Shown: positions 1 to 9,736, counted from the stretch's first letter. The stretch is DNA of 13,041 nt from a bacterium HR25 (GCA_002898615.1 BEIB01000020.1:1-13041); one strand, 5' to 3'. The notes: generated from the letters alone by a model not told the origin. Numbers and translations: made by a program.

Positions 1-156
1 GCGGCTGGCCTGGGGGATGAGCATCTCCAGTCGCTTCAGGGGGAGGCTGCCCAGGGAGAGGCCGGGCGCTGGCCCTGCCCGGTAGGCCGCCACCAGCCCG
101 AGGGCGAGAAGACTCAGTATAAGGATGACCAGGCTCGGCCAGTTACTGCTGTCCAC
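1..156 (-). CDS. N-terminal fragment of a membrane protein, family uncertain (possibly CNNM/CorC-type)
   Basis: The reading frame opens at a GTG (156-154) and stays open for 52 codons to the window edge, so the gene continues to the left. Residues about 8-25 form a hydrophobic segment rich in Leu, Ile, Val and Ala, followed by a Tyr-Arg pair, a Pro/Gly-rich stretch and then a basic segment (LPLKRLEMLIP). This looks like a signal anchor or first transmembrane helix. The start overlaps the last 14 nt of the upstream acetyltransferase gene, which implies translational coupling; I see no strong Shine-Dalgarno sequence. The hydrophobic helix followed by a basic LxLKRLE-type segment loosely recalls the start of CNNM/CorC (hemolysin-like) membrane proteins, but 52 residues cannot prove it. 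It could be any membrane or secreted protein. That a gene is here is moderately certain; the family is a guess. Confidence 0.5.
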   Translation of the reverse strand, partial: MDSSNWPSLVILILSLLALGLVAAYRAGPAPGLSLGSLPLKRLEMLIPQASR

Positions 157-880
157 CTTGTGCTTCTGTGCCGGCCTTCTTCAGGGGGCGGGCCGGCACG
201 CCTACCACTACCGCCCCGGCTGGCACGTCCCTGGTCACCACGGAGCCAGCCCCGGTAGCAGCGCCTGCTCCTATCCGCACCGGCGCCACCAGCATGGTGC
301 CGCTGCCGATGAACGCTCCGTCCTCGATGACCGTCTGGTGCTTCTCTTTGCCGTCGAAGTTGCAGGTCACGGTGCCCGCGCCGATGTTGACGTTGGCCCC
401 CACCTGAGCGTCCCCCACGTAGCTGAAGTGGTTCACCAGGCTCTGCCGGCCCAGGCGAGAGTTCTTCACCTCGGCGTAGTTGCCCACCCGCACCCCCTCT
501 TCCAGGTGGGCGCCCGGGCGCAGGTGACTGAAGGGCCCCACCTGTACGCCCTTCTCCAGCACCGCCTCCTCCACCACGGAGGCGATCACGCGGCAGCCTT
601 CACCGATGCGACTGTCCACGATGACGCTGTTGGGGCCGATCTCGCACCCGGGGCCGATGACGGTGCGGCCGTTGATGGTGGTGTTGGGCCGCACCACCGT
701 CCCCTCGCCGATGCTGACGCCGGGCCCTATGTATGTGGTCAGAGGGTCTTCTATTGTTACGCCAGCGGCGATGAGCTGGGCGCAGACCTGCAGCCGCTCC
801 TCGGCGGCACGCAGGAGGCGTCGCCATTCGGCACTGAGGGAGTTCTTCAGAAGACTACCCCGGGCAGGCTTCTCGGCCAT
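143..880 (-). CDS. Stand-alone GlmU C-terminal-type N-acetyltransferase (left-handed beta-helix)
   Basis: This 245-residue protein matches the C-terminal half of GlmU, which acetylates glucosamine-1-phosphate with acetyl-CoA for UDP-GlcNAc and peptidoglycan synthesis in the cytoplasm. An N-terminal helix (about residues 10-40, AEERLQ...LIAAGV) corresponds to the GlmU interdomain linker. Hexapeptide repeats follow (VTIEDP, YIGPGVSIGEGTVV and onward). The acetyltransferase signature is clear: PFSHLRPGA, GNYAEVKNSRLG, NHFSYVGDA with the likely catalytic His, NIGAGTVTCNFDGKEKH, and a closing VVGVPARPLKK. The N-terminal nucleotidyltransferase domain of ordinary GlmU (about 450 residues in all) is absent. 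I start at ATG 880 because GAGGTG lies 6 nt upstream (892-887); a GTG at 889 sits inside that ribosome-binding site. Specificity could also be for another amino-sugar phosphate. The fold is very secure, the exact substrate less so. Confidence 0.88.
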   Translation of the reverse strand: MAEKPARGSLLKNSLSAEWRRLLRAAEERLQVCAQLIAAGVTIEDPLTTYIGPGVSIGEGTVVRPNTTINGRTVIGPGCEIGPNSVIVDSRIGEGCRVIASVVEEAVLEKGVQVGPFSHLRPGAHLEEGVRVGNYAEVKNSRLGRQSLVNHFSYVGDAQVGANVNIGAGTVTCNFDGKEKHQTVIEDGAFIGSGTMLVAPVRIGAGAATGAGSVVTRDVPAGAVVVGVPARPLKKAGTEAQGGQQ

Positions 881-950
881 GGTGGACACCTCGCTGCGGT
901 TCAGGGGCGGGCTGCGCCAGGCACTGGGAGGCTGCTCGGCGCTGGACGGG

Positions 951-977
951 GAGAGGACAGATCTGTTACGTCCTCTC
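951..977 (-). other. Perfect 8-bp inverted repeat in the acetyltransferase leader
   Basis: GAGAGGAC (951-958) and GTCCTCTC (970-977) are perfect inverted repeats around an 11-nt loop. A separate 10-bp palindrome, ACAGATCTGT (957-966), is nested across the left arm and loop, so two alternative hairpins or a protein-binding dyad are possible. There is no T-run on either strand, so a classical terminator is unlikely. It lies between the candidate promoter and the start codon. Confidence 0.4.
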
Positions 978-993
978 GTTCTGGAGGTTCGGT

Positions 994-1023
994 CTTATGC
1001 CCGCTTAAGGCCTGTTCGTTCAA
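994..1023 (-). promoter_or_regulatory. Candidate sigma70-type promoter for the acetyltransferase gene
   Basis: On the minus strand TTGAAC (1023-1018) is followed by an 18-nt spacer and CATAAG (999-994). Each hexamer has four of six consensus bases. Transcription would begin near 987 and give a leader of about 107 nt containing the hairpin at 951-977. The match is weak and the call rests on position and spacing. Confidence 0.3.
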
Positions 1024-1092
1024 CTCTGACCATCGGCGGCTGCTGGCACAACCACCAAGGCTTACTGTAAGTGCCTTCGCTCCATCCGTCAA

Positions 1093-1124
1093 GGAGGCGC
1101 CTCCCTAGGGCTATGGACGCCTCC
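1093..1124 (+). promoter_or_regulatory. Palindrome plus repeated half-site upstream of alaS (possible operator)
   Basis: GGAGGCGCCTCC (1093-1104) is a perfect 12-bp palindrome. Its half-site CGCCTCC recurs at 1118-1124, exactly 20 bp after the copy at 1098-1104, about two helical turns. The palindrome lies just upstream of the position expected for a -35 element, and the second half-site lies in the spacer before the -10 box. This is a plausible regulator site; no factor can be named. E. coli AlaRS is known to repress its own gene by binding a palindrome near the promoter, which is an analogy only. Confidence 0.35.
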
Positions 1125-1134
1125 ATGCTATAAT
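1105..1134 (+). promoter_or_regulatory. alaS promoter with extended -10 box
   Basis: TGCTATAAT (1126-1134) is a perfect extended -10 element. Upstream, CTAGGGC (1105-1111) sits 17 nt before the hexamer, where a -35 would be, but does not resemble TTGACA. The last base of the -10 is only 10 nt before the alaS ATG, so transcription should begin about 1-5 nt upstream of the start codon. No ribosome-binding site precedes the ATG, which fits a leaderless mRNA. Confidence 0.75.
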
Positions 1135-1144
1135 CCGGGCCGCG

Positions 1145-3835
<2,691 letters not shown>

Positions 3836-3874
3836 GGCGACCCCGGCCCCTCTCCCCACCCACCAAGTGACGCG

Positions 3875-4276
3875 GTGCGAGTCCTAGCCATAGACATAGG
3901 TGAACGACGCATCGGTGTCGCCATAGCCGACGCCAGGGCCCCGGTGGCCATACCCCTGGAGACGGTGGAGGCCGGGCCAGACCCCGTAGAGACGGTGATG
4001 CGCCTGGTAGAGCGTCACCAGGCGGATATGCTGCTGGTAGGTCTGCCCATATCCCTCACCGGCGCCCTGGGCCCCCAGGGGCAGCGGGTAATGGCCCTGG
4101 TGGAGGAGCTATCGGGACGACTGTCCATACCGGTGGAGACCTGGGACGAGCGCCTCAGCACCGTGGAGGCAGAGCGACGCCTGGGCCGCGCCTCCCCCAA
4201 GGAGCGCCGGGACGCCCTGGCCGCCGCCATCGTCCTGCAGGCCTTTCTTGATTCCTGGCGGGGCGCCGGGGGCTGA
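3875..4276 (+). CDS. ruvX: RuvX/YqgF-type RNase H-fold nuclease
   Basis: This 133-residue protein has the YqgF fold: AIDIGERRIGVA with D7, a VGLPISLTGALGPQ block (residues 55-69), DERLST with E92, and the C-terminal RRDALAAAIVLQAFL with D113. These three acidic residues correspond to the family's RNase H-like active site. E. coli YqgF acts in maturation of the 16S rRNA 5' end; other members are reported to resolve Holliday junctions, hence the name. The GTG start gives the canonical MRVLAIDIG beginning; no clear ribosome-binding site lies in the 39-nt gap after alaS. It directly abuts mltG. The alaS-ruvX-mltG order is known in other bacteria, notably Firmicutes. Several ATA isoleucine codons stand out in this GC-rich gene. 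Confidence 0.93.
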   Translation: MRVLAIDIGERRIGVAIADARAPVAIPLETVEAGPDPVETVMRLVERHQADMLLVGLPISLTGALGPQGQRVMALVEELSGRLSIPVETWDERLSTVEAERRLGRASPKERRDALAAAIVLQAFLDSWRGAGG

Positions 4277-5344
4277 ATGGGGAGAGTCGTGGGCCTCCTG
4301 GCCCTCGCGCTGGCCCTGGGCCTGATGGCCCTCGCCGCCTGGCAGGTCTACGAAAGCCCAAACGCCCTGAGCGACCGGCCCGGCGCCGGCCCCACGCCCC
4401 CTGCTACCGAGAGTAGTAGCCTGCTGGTGGACGTCCGCAGGGGCGAGACGGCCGGCGAGATCGGCCAGAGGCTGGAGGAGATGGGCATCATCGACAGCGC
4501 CCTCCACTTCCGCATACTGGTGAGCCTCCTGGGCTACGACGGCCTCCTCCAGGCCGGCACCTACGAGTTCAGTCCCAACACCTCCGTCCTCACGGCCGTC
4601 CAGCGTATCCGCCACGGGAGGCTCGCCACCCACACCCTGGTGCTCATCGAAGGGTGGCGCCTCTCCCAGACCGCCCGGGCAGTGGAAGAGCTGGGCATCG
4701 CCACCGCCGAGCAGTTCCAGGCCACAGCGGTGGCTGGCCGCTACTACGATGCCTTCCCCTTCCTCCGCCCCCTCCCGCCGGAGGCGCCCCTGGAAGGCTA
4801 CCTCTTCCCCGCCACCTACACCTTCCCCCGCAATGTGGCCGTGGAGGAGGTGGTGAGGGCCATGCTGGCCAAGCTGGACGAGACCTTCACCCCGGAGCTG
4901 CGGCAGGAAGCGGAGCGGCAAGGGCTCAACATGCACCAGGTGCTCACCATAGCGTCTATCGTGGAACGGGAGGCGAGGCTGCCCGAAGAGCGGCCCGTCA
5001 TCGCCCAGGTCTTCCTGAAGCGCCTGCGCCTGGGCATTCCCCTGGAGGCCGACCCCACCGTGCAGTATGCCCTGGGCCTGGACGAGCGCAGTGTGGCGCA
5101 GCACGGGTTCTGGAAGGCCCCCCTCACCCTCCAAGACCTTGAGGTGGACTCGCCCTATAATACTTACAGGAACCAGGGTCTGCCGCCGGGCCCCATAGCC
5201 AGCCCGGGGCTGGACTCGATAGTGGCCGTGGTCCGGCCCGCCGGCACCAACTACCTTTACTTCGTGGCCCGGCCGGACGGCAGCCACGCCTTCGCCGAGA
5301 CCCTGGAGGAGCACCTGCGCAACGTCCAGATGTACCGGGACTAG
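4277..5344 (+). CDS. mltG: Endolytic murein transglycosylase MltG (YceG-like)
   Basis: Inner-membrane lytic transglycosylase that cleaves nascent peptidoglycan strands and so limits glycan length. The 355-residue protein begins with one transmembrane helix (residues about 4-25) preceded by Arg and followed by an acidic, Pro-rich linker, placing the bulk outside the cytoplasm. A LysM-like part follows (ETAGEIGQRLEEMGII, then LLQAGTYEFSPN), then the catalytic YceG domain: EGYLFPATYTFP, LTIASIVEREAR (the ASIVERE block at 226-232 carries the conserved catalytic Glu region), EADPTVQYALG, SPYNTYRNQGLPPGPIASPG and a C-terminal FVARPDGSHAFAETLEEH. Its ATG follows the ruvX stop with no intervening base (TGAATG), so translation is probably coupled; no strong ribosome-binding site is seen. 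Length and motif order are normal. Confidence 0.96.
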   Translation: MGRVVGLLALALALGLMALAAWQVYESPNALSDRPGAGPTPPATESSSLLVDVRRGETAGEIGQRLEEMGIIDSALHFRILVSLLGYDGLLQAGTYEFSPNTSVLTAVQRIRHGRLATHTLVLIEGWRLSQTARAVEELGIATAEQFQATAVAGRYYDAFPFLRPLPPEAPLEGYLFPATYTFPRNVAVEEVVRAMLAKLDETFTPELRQEAERQGLNMHQVLTIASIVEREARLPEERPVIAQVFLKRLRLGIPLEADPTVQYALGLDERSVAQHGFWKAPLTLQDLEVDSPYNTYRNQGLPPGPIASPGLDSIVAVVRPAGTNYLYFVARPDGSHAFAETLEEHLRNVQMYRD

Positions 5345-5365
5345 TCCCGGGCGAACGGAGCAGAG

Positions 5366-6238
5366 ATGACGAAGCGATTGGGAGTCATCGGCTACCCGCT
5401 GGGGCACAGCCTCTCCCCGGTGTTCCAGCAGGCAGCGCTGGACGCCCTGGGCATCGACGCCCGCTACGAGCGGTGGGAGACGCCCCCGGAGCGGCTGCCG
5501 GAGGTGGTGGCCTCCCTGCGCCAGGCCGACTGCCTAGGCGCCAACGTCACCGTCCCCTACAAGGAGGCCGTCATCCCCCTCCTGGACGAGCTGGAAGAGG
5601 TGGCCCGTCAGGCCGGTGCGGTCAACACCATCGTCAACCGGGGCGGCCGCTTGAGCGGCCACAACACGGACGTGGCCGGATTCCTGCAGGCCCTGCACTC
5701 CGTAGGCTTCCAGCCGCGCGGCTGCGCCGCCCTGGTGCTGGGGGCGGGAGGGGCCGCCCGCGCCGTGGTACTGGCTCTCCTGCGAGAGAGGGCCGCCTGG
5801 GTCACCGTCACCAACCGCACCTATCATCGCGCCTTCCGACTGGTGGAGGAGCTGCGCCCCCTGGCCGGCCGCACCGTCCTCACCTCCATACCCATGACCT
5901 TCATCGCCCTGCACCAGGCCAACATCGGCTGGGACCTCATCGTCAACTGCACCGTCCTGGGGATGCCGGGCACGGTGGACGAGAACAAGTCCCCCCTGCC
6001 TGCTGAGTTCATCCCCGAGGACGCCCTGGTCTTCGACCTGGTGTACGGGCCGCGGCCCACCAAGCTGCTGCAGGACGCGGCGGCGCGGGGAGCCCGCACC
6101 CTGGACGGCCTTCCCATGCTGGTCTACCAGGGGGCGGAGTCCTTCCGCCTGTGGACGGGACTGGAGCCACCACTGGAGGCGATGATGCAGGCCGCCCGCC
6201 AGGCCCTCCAGCCGGTGGGCGCCCAGGGCGGCCCCTAG
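5366..6238 (+). CDS. aroE: Shikimate dehydrogenase (NADP+)
   Basis: Reduces 3-dehydroshikimate to shikimate, the fourth step of the shikimate pathway. The 290-residue sequence starts with GVIGYPLGHSLSP (shikimate-binding Ser pair), then NVTVPYKEAV with catalytic K66, and GHNTDVAGF with D102. The Rossmann domain has the GAGGAARA loop (126-133), and NRTYHRAFRLVEEL includes the NRT motif typical of NADP-binding AroE. The later block reads NCTVLGM rather than the common NATPLGM, a mild variant. The C-terminus has GLPMLVYQGAESFRLWTG, as usual. GGAG (5357-5360) lies 5 nt before the ATG. It opens the aro part of the operon, 21 nt after mltG. Confidence 0.97.
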   Translation: MTKRLGVIGYPLGHSLSPVFQQAALDALGIDARYERWETPPERLPEVVASLRQADCLGANVTVPYKEAVIPLLDELEEVARQAGAVNTIVNRGGRLSGHNTDVAGFLQALHSVGFQPRGCAALVLGAGGAARAVVLALLRERAAWVTVTNRTYHRAFRLVEELRPLAGRTVLTSIPMTFIALHQANIGWDLIVNCTVLGMPGTVDENKSPLPAEFIPEDALVFDLVYGPRPTKLLQDAAARGARTLDGLPMLVYQGAESFRLWTGLEPPLEAMMQAARQALQPVGAQGGP

Positions 6239-6241
6239 CCC

Positions 6242-6880
6242 ATGGAGTGGGCTCTCCTCGGCCTGGGCATCGTCTTCGCCTTCTTCTCCTGGGTGATAAT
6301 CCAGGGGACCAGGGCCGCCCTGGCCTGGCGACGAGCCATCGCCGCCGGTGATGTCGACATAATCCGACAGGTGGTGGAGGAGACCCTGGGCTCCTGGCGT
6401 TCTATGAAGCGGCCCAAGGAGGTGCCGCCTAACGTCTGGCGGGGCATCCAGGGGATGCAACTGGTCTCGGTGGACGCCCAGCACATACGGGCCAGCCTCA
6501 CCGCCGAGGGGGAATACCGCCTGGAGGGCGGACGCTGGGTGGAGACGGCCAGCCCGCTGGAGGAGGGCTTCGCCATAGCGGCCAAGGCGCTGGAGATGCT
6601 GCTGTACGATATCCCCAACGTGCGGCTCCCCTGGGTGCAGGTGGACGTCTACACCAGCTTCCGCGACGCCAGCGGCCACGCCAGCCGCCAGTGCATCCTG
6701 AGCACGGTAGCCCGACGGGAGATCGCCCGCAACGTGGACTGGGACAACTGGTCCGCCCGGGAGATAGTGGACTACCTGGGCGGGCGCTACCACCTAGACG
6801 AGGCCGGTCAGCCCCGGCCGGTGGAGCCGGAGGTGCTGCCCATCGTCGCCCGCAGGGAGCCAGAGGGGAAGGCCCCGTGA
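6242..6880 (+). CDS. Membrane-anchored protein of unknown function inside the aro cluster
   Basis: I do not recognise this 212-residue protein. Residues about 4-21 form one hydrophobic helix ([16 protein letters not shown]) followed by Arg-rich residues, so by the positive-inside rule the rest should face the cytoplasm. The soluble part has no cysteine pairs or nucleotide-binding loops. Notable stretches are [19 protein letters not shown], a strand-rich middle ([19 protein letters not shown]), a helix ([16 protein letters not shown]), and [17 protein letters not shown] followed by [18 protein letters not shown]. The tail is Pro- and charge-rich. It begins 3 nt after aroE and its stop overlaps the aroC start by 4 nt (GTGA), so it is co-expressed with both. 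Base and codon use match its neighbours, which argues for a native gene. A membrane tether or accessory factor for the aro enzymes is speculation; co-location could be incidental. Confidence 0.85.
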   Translation: MEWALLGLGIVFAFFSWVIIQGTRAALAWRRAIAAGDVDIIRQVVEETLGSWRSMKRPKEVPPNVWRGIQGMQLVSVDAQHIRASLTAEGEYRLEGGRWVETASPLEEGFAIAAKALEMLLYDIPNVRLPWVQVDVYTSFRDASGHASRQCILSTVARREIARNVDWDNWSAREIVDYLGGRYHLDEAGQPRPVEPEVLPIVARREPEGKAP

Positions 6881-8052
6881 CGACGCTGCGCTTCCTGACC
6901 GCCGGGGAGTCCCACGGCCAGGCCCTGGTGACTATCGTGGAGGGGCTTCCGGCCGGCCTCCCCCTGACGGCCGACTACATAGACCGCGACCTGCGCCGAC
7001 GCCAGGGCGGCTACGGCCGCAGCCGGCGCCAGCAGATAGAGGAAGACCACGCCGAGATCCTCTCCGGCGTCCGTCATGGCCGTACTCTGGGCAGCCCCCT
7101 CTCCCTCCTGGTCCGCAACCGCGTCTGGGAGGACTGGAAGGAGGTCATGCAGGTAGAGCCCTATCAGGGGGAGGCCAGGAAGCTCACCCGCCTGCGCCCC
7201 GGCCACGCCGACCTGGTGGGGGCCATGAAGTATGGCTTCGACGATGCCCGCAACGTGCTGGAGCGGGCCTCGGCCCGGGAGACGGCCGCCCGGGTGGCTG
7301 TGGGCGCCGTCTGCCGGCGTTTGCTGGAGGAGTTCGGCATCGCTGTCCACAGCCACACGGTGGCCATCGGCGATGTGGAGGCCGCCTGTCAGGGCGAGCC
7401 GGACTGGGAGACGGTGGAGGCCTCGCCCGTCCGTTGCGCCGACCCGGCGGCCGCCCAGCGTATGATGGAGGCCATAGACGCCGCTCGCGAGGCCGGAGAC
7501 ACTCTGGGCGGCATATTCGAGGTCTGGGCCACCGGGGTCCCCATCGGCCTGGGCTCCCACGTCCACTGGGACCGCAAGCTGGACGGTCGCCTGGCCCAGG
7601 CGGTGATGAGCGTCCACGCTGTGAAGGGAGTGGAGATAGGGGGCGGCTTCGCCCTGGCCCGCTCCCCGGGCTCCCGGGCCCACGATGTCATCCTGCCCCC
7701 GTCGGAGTGGGGTGGCCGCCCCTGGCGGCGGGCCACCAACCGCGCCGGCGGCGTCGAGGGGGGCGTCAGCAACGGCGAGCCCATCGTCCTGCGAGGGGCG
7801 CTGAAGCCCATCGCCACCCTCTCCAATCCGTTGCCATCGGTGGACCTGCTGACGGGCCAGACGGTGCAGGCCCACTACGAGCGCTCCGATGTCTGCACCG
7901 TCCCCGCCGCTGGCGTCATTGCGGAGGCGATGGTGTGCATCGTCCTGGCCCAGGCTCTGCTGGAGAAGTTCGGCGGCGATTCCCTGGCGGAGACGAAGCG
8001 GAACTACGACGCCTACCTGGAGACCATCGGCCCGCGGGGCGGGGAGGGCTGA
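6877..8052 (+). CDS. aroC: Chorismate synthase
   Basis: Converts EPSP to chorismate with reduced FMN, the last common step to aromatic amino acids. The product is 391 residues, normal for the longer bacterial form. Visible signatures are [12 protein letters not shown] at the start (H13 in the conserved GESHG), [11 protein letters not shown], the [14 protein letters not shown] block, [36 protein letters not shown], and [27 protein letters not shown] near the C-terminus. I chose the GTG at 6877, overlapping the upstream TGA by 4 nt, because it places [14 protein letters not shown] at the N-terminus as in other chorismate synthases and has a GAGGGGAAGG-like ribosome-binding site shortly before it. 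The frame stays open upstream to 6691, but that part is out-of-frame reading of the previous gene. Confidence 0.97.
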   Translation: MTTLRFLTAGESHGQALVTIVEGLPAGLPLTADYIDRDLRRRQGGYGRSRRQQIEEDHAEILSGVRHGRTLGSPLSLLVRNRVWEDWKEVMQVEPYQGEARKLTRLRPGHADLVGAMKYGFDDARNVLERASARETAARVAVGAVCRRLLEEFGIAVHSHTVAIGDVEAACQGEPDWETVEASPVRCADPAAAQRMMEAIDAAREAGDTLGGIFEVWATGVPIGLGSHVHWDRKLDGRLAQAVMSVHAVKGVEIGGGFALARSPGSRAHDVILPPSEWGGRPWRRATNRAGGVEGGVSNGEPIVLRGALKPIATLSNPLPSVDLLTGQTVQAHYERSDVCTVPAAGVIAEAMVCIVLAQALLEKFGGDSLAETKRNYDAYLETIGPRGGEG

Positions 8053-8056
8053 GGTG

Positions 8057-9736
8057 ATGGAGCGGGCCAGCCGCATCTTCCTGGTGGGCTTCTCCGGCAG
8101 CGGCAAGAGCACCGTCGCCGCCCTGGTGGCCCGCCAGCTGGGCTGGCAGGCCATCGACACCGACGCCATGGTGGAAGGCATGGCCGGCCTCCCCATACCC
8201 ACCATATTCCGTCGCTGGGGGGAGGCCCGCTTCCGCGAGCTGGAATCGGAGGCGCTGCGCAAGGCCTGTCAGCGTGAGCGGGTGGTGGTAGCCACCGGGG
8301 GCGGCATCCTTCTGCGGCCTCTCAACCGCCTCGTCATGTTCGATGACGGCTTCGTCGTCTGCCTGGAGGCACGGCCAGAGACCCTCCTCGCCCGTCTCAG
8401 CGCCGCCGAGGTCAACTACCGCCCGCTGCTGGCCTCGGCCGATCCCCTGCAGCGCGTCCGGTCCCTCAAGGCAGAGCGTGTCGACTACTACCGTCTCGCC
8501 GACTTCACCGTCCACACCGATGCCCTCTCCCCGGAGGAGGTGGCACAGGAGGTGGTGCGGGCCTGGGAGCGGCTGTCCGCGGCCGCCCTCCAGGACAGGC
8601 GCCGCCTCTGGCGGGCCGTGGAGGGCCCTCAGCCCGACTGGCCAGGTGCCACCTGCGTCGTGAGGGCGGCCAGCGGCAGCTACCCTGTCTACGTCGAATG
8701 GGACGCCCTGGACCGCCTGGGGGAGCGACTGCTGGAGGCCGGCCTGAGTGGACGCGCTTTCCTAGTGAGCGACGCCGCTGTCCTGCCCCTCCATGGCGAG
8801 CGCGCCCTGGCGTCGCTGCGAAGGTCCGGCCTGGAGGCCCGGCCCTACGCCTTTCCGTCCGGGGAGGCGAGCAAGACGCTGGAGACGGCCACCACCATCT
8901 ACGATTGGCTCATACAGGAAAGGGCGGAGCGGGGGGACACGGTGGTGGCCCTGGGGGGCGGCGTGGTCACCGACCTGGCAGGCTTCGTGGCCGCCACCTA
9001 CGCCCGCGGCCTCCCCCTGGCCCACGTCCCCACCAGCCTCCTGGCCATGACCGATGCTGCCATTGGCGGGAAGGTGGCCGTCAACCACCCGCGGGCCAAG
9101 AACATGGTCGGCGCCTTCTACCAGCCCCGTCTGGTGCTGGCCGATATCTCCACCCTGATCACCCTCCCCCAGCGAGAGCTGGCGGCCGGCTGGGCGGAGA
9201 CCTTGAAGCACGCCCTCATCGCCGATGAAGGGCTTCTCGCCCTCCTGGAGGAGCAGGCGGAGGCTATACAGTCCCTGGACCCGGCGGTGGCCACCCGGGT
9301 GATAGGCCGCAGCATGGCCATCAAGGCAGCGGTAGTGAGCGAGGACGAGCGAGAGGAGTCCGGCCGCCGCACCATTCTCAACTATGGTCACACCGTCGGC
9401 CATGCCATAGAGGCCGCCGGCGGCTACTCGCGCTACCTGCACGGCGAGGCCGTCGCCATCGGTATGATGGCCGCCGCCGAGATCGGCCGGCGGCTGGGTA
9501 TCACGCCGCCTGCCCTGGTGGAGCGCCAGCGCCGTCTCATCGAACGCTACGGCCTGCCCACCCAGGCGGAGGGGATCGATCGCGACGCCGTCCTCTCTGC
9601 CATGTCCCTGGACAAGAAGGCGCGCCAGGGCGCCATCCGCTGGGTGCTGCTGGAGGACGTGGGCCAGCCCCTCCTCCACAGTGACGTCCCCGCCTCCCTG
9701 GTGGAAGAGGTGGTGGCCGAAGTCCTGGGAGCATAG
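8057..9736 (+). CDS. aroKB: Bifunctional shikimate kinase / 3-dehydroquinate synthase (AroK-AroB fusion)
   Basis: One 559-residue protein with two complete enzyme domains. Residues 1 to about 175 are shikimate kinase: Walker A GFSGSGKST (11-19), DTD (34-36), GEARFREL with R58, the GGG loop (81-83) and YRPLL with R122. Residues about 195-559 are dehydroquinate synthase: the NAD-binding GGGVVTDLAGFVAATYARG region (from 300), PTSLLAMTDAAIGGK, and likely zinc ligands E381 (AETLKHA), H445/H449 (NYGHTVGHA) and H462 (LHGEAVAIG). The domains catalyse steps 5 and 2, which are not consecutive. A linker of about 20 residues, rich in Arg and Trp, joins them, and no stop or frameshift lies between. Similar AroKB fusions are known, for example in Thermotoga. 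GGGGAGGG (8041-8048) lies 8 nt before ATG 8057; a GTG at 8054 is an in-frame alternative. It starts 4 nt after aroC. Confidence 0.96.
   Translation: MERASRIFLVGFSGSGKSTVAALVARQLGWQAIDTDAMVEGMAGLPIPTIFRRWGEARFRELESEALRKACQRERVVVATGGGILLRPLNRLVMFDDGFVVCLEARPETLLARLSAAEVNYRPLLASADPLQRVRSLKAERVDYYRLADFTVHTDALSPEEVAQEVVRAWERLSAAALQDRRRLWRAVEGPQPDWPGATCVVRAASGSYPVYVEWDALDRLGERLLEAGLSGRAFLVSDAAVLPLHGERALASLRRSGLEARPYAFPSGEASKTLETATTIYDWLIQERAERGDTVVALGGGVVTDLAGFVAATYARGLPLAHVPTSLLAMTDAAIGGKVAVNHPRAKNMVGAFYQPRLVLADISTLITLPQRELAAGWAETLKHALIADEGLLALLEEQAEAIQSLDPAVATRVIGRSMAIKAAVVSEDEREESGRRTILNYGHTVGHAIEAAGGYSRYLHGEAVAIGMMAAAEIGRRLGITPPALVERQRRLIERYGLPTQAEGIDRDAVLSAMSLDKKARQGAIRWVLLEDVGQPLLHSDVPASLVEEVVAEVLGA

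Noticed and set aside
125..1108. Plus-strand 327-codon frame across the acetyltransferase gene
   Set aside because: Antisense to a clear GlmU-type enzyme; the translation lacks any coherent motif and crosses the divergent promoter region.
1113..1133. Six-codon frame (MDASML) ahead of alaS as a leader peptide
   Set aside because: It ends inside the -10 box and lies upstream of the predicted transcription start, so it would not be on the main transcript.
881..1144. T-box or other riboswitch upstream of alaS or the acetyltransferase gene
   Set aside because: No T-box core sequence or terminator/antiterminator pair with a T-run on either strand, and the alaS promoter leaves almost no leader.
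5156..5161. Perfect TATAAT inside mltG as an internal promoter for aroE
   Set aside because: The bases encode the Tyr-Asn of the conserved SPYNTY motif; no -35 at a proper spacing and no TG extension, so it is more likely imposed by the protein.
4109..5407. Long minus-strand frame opposite ruvX and mltG, with similar ones at 5534-6793, 6808-8262, 8762-9958 and 9547-10920
   Set aside because: All have the same His/Gly/Ala-rich shadow composition, lie antisense to well-identified genes and show no domain signature.
8054..8056. GTG at 8054 as the start of aroKB
   Set aside because: It is in frame, but the adjacent ATG at 8057 has better spacing to GGGGAGGG; the difference is one residue.
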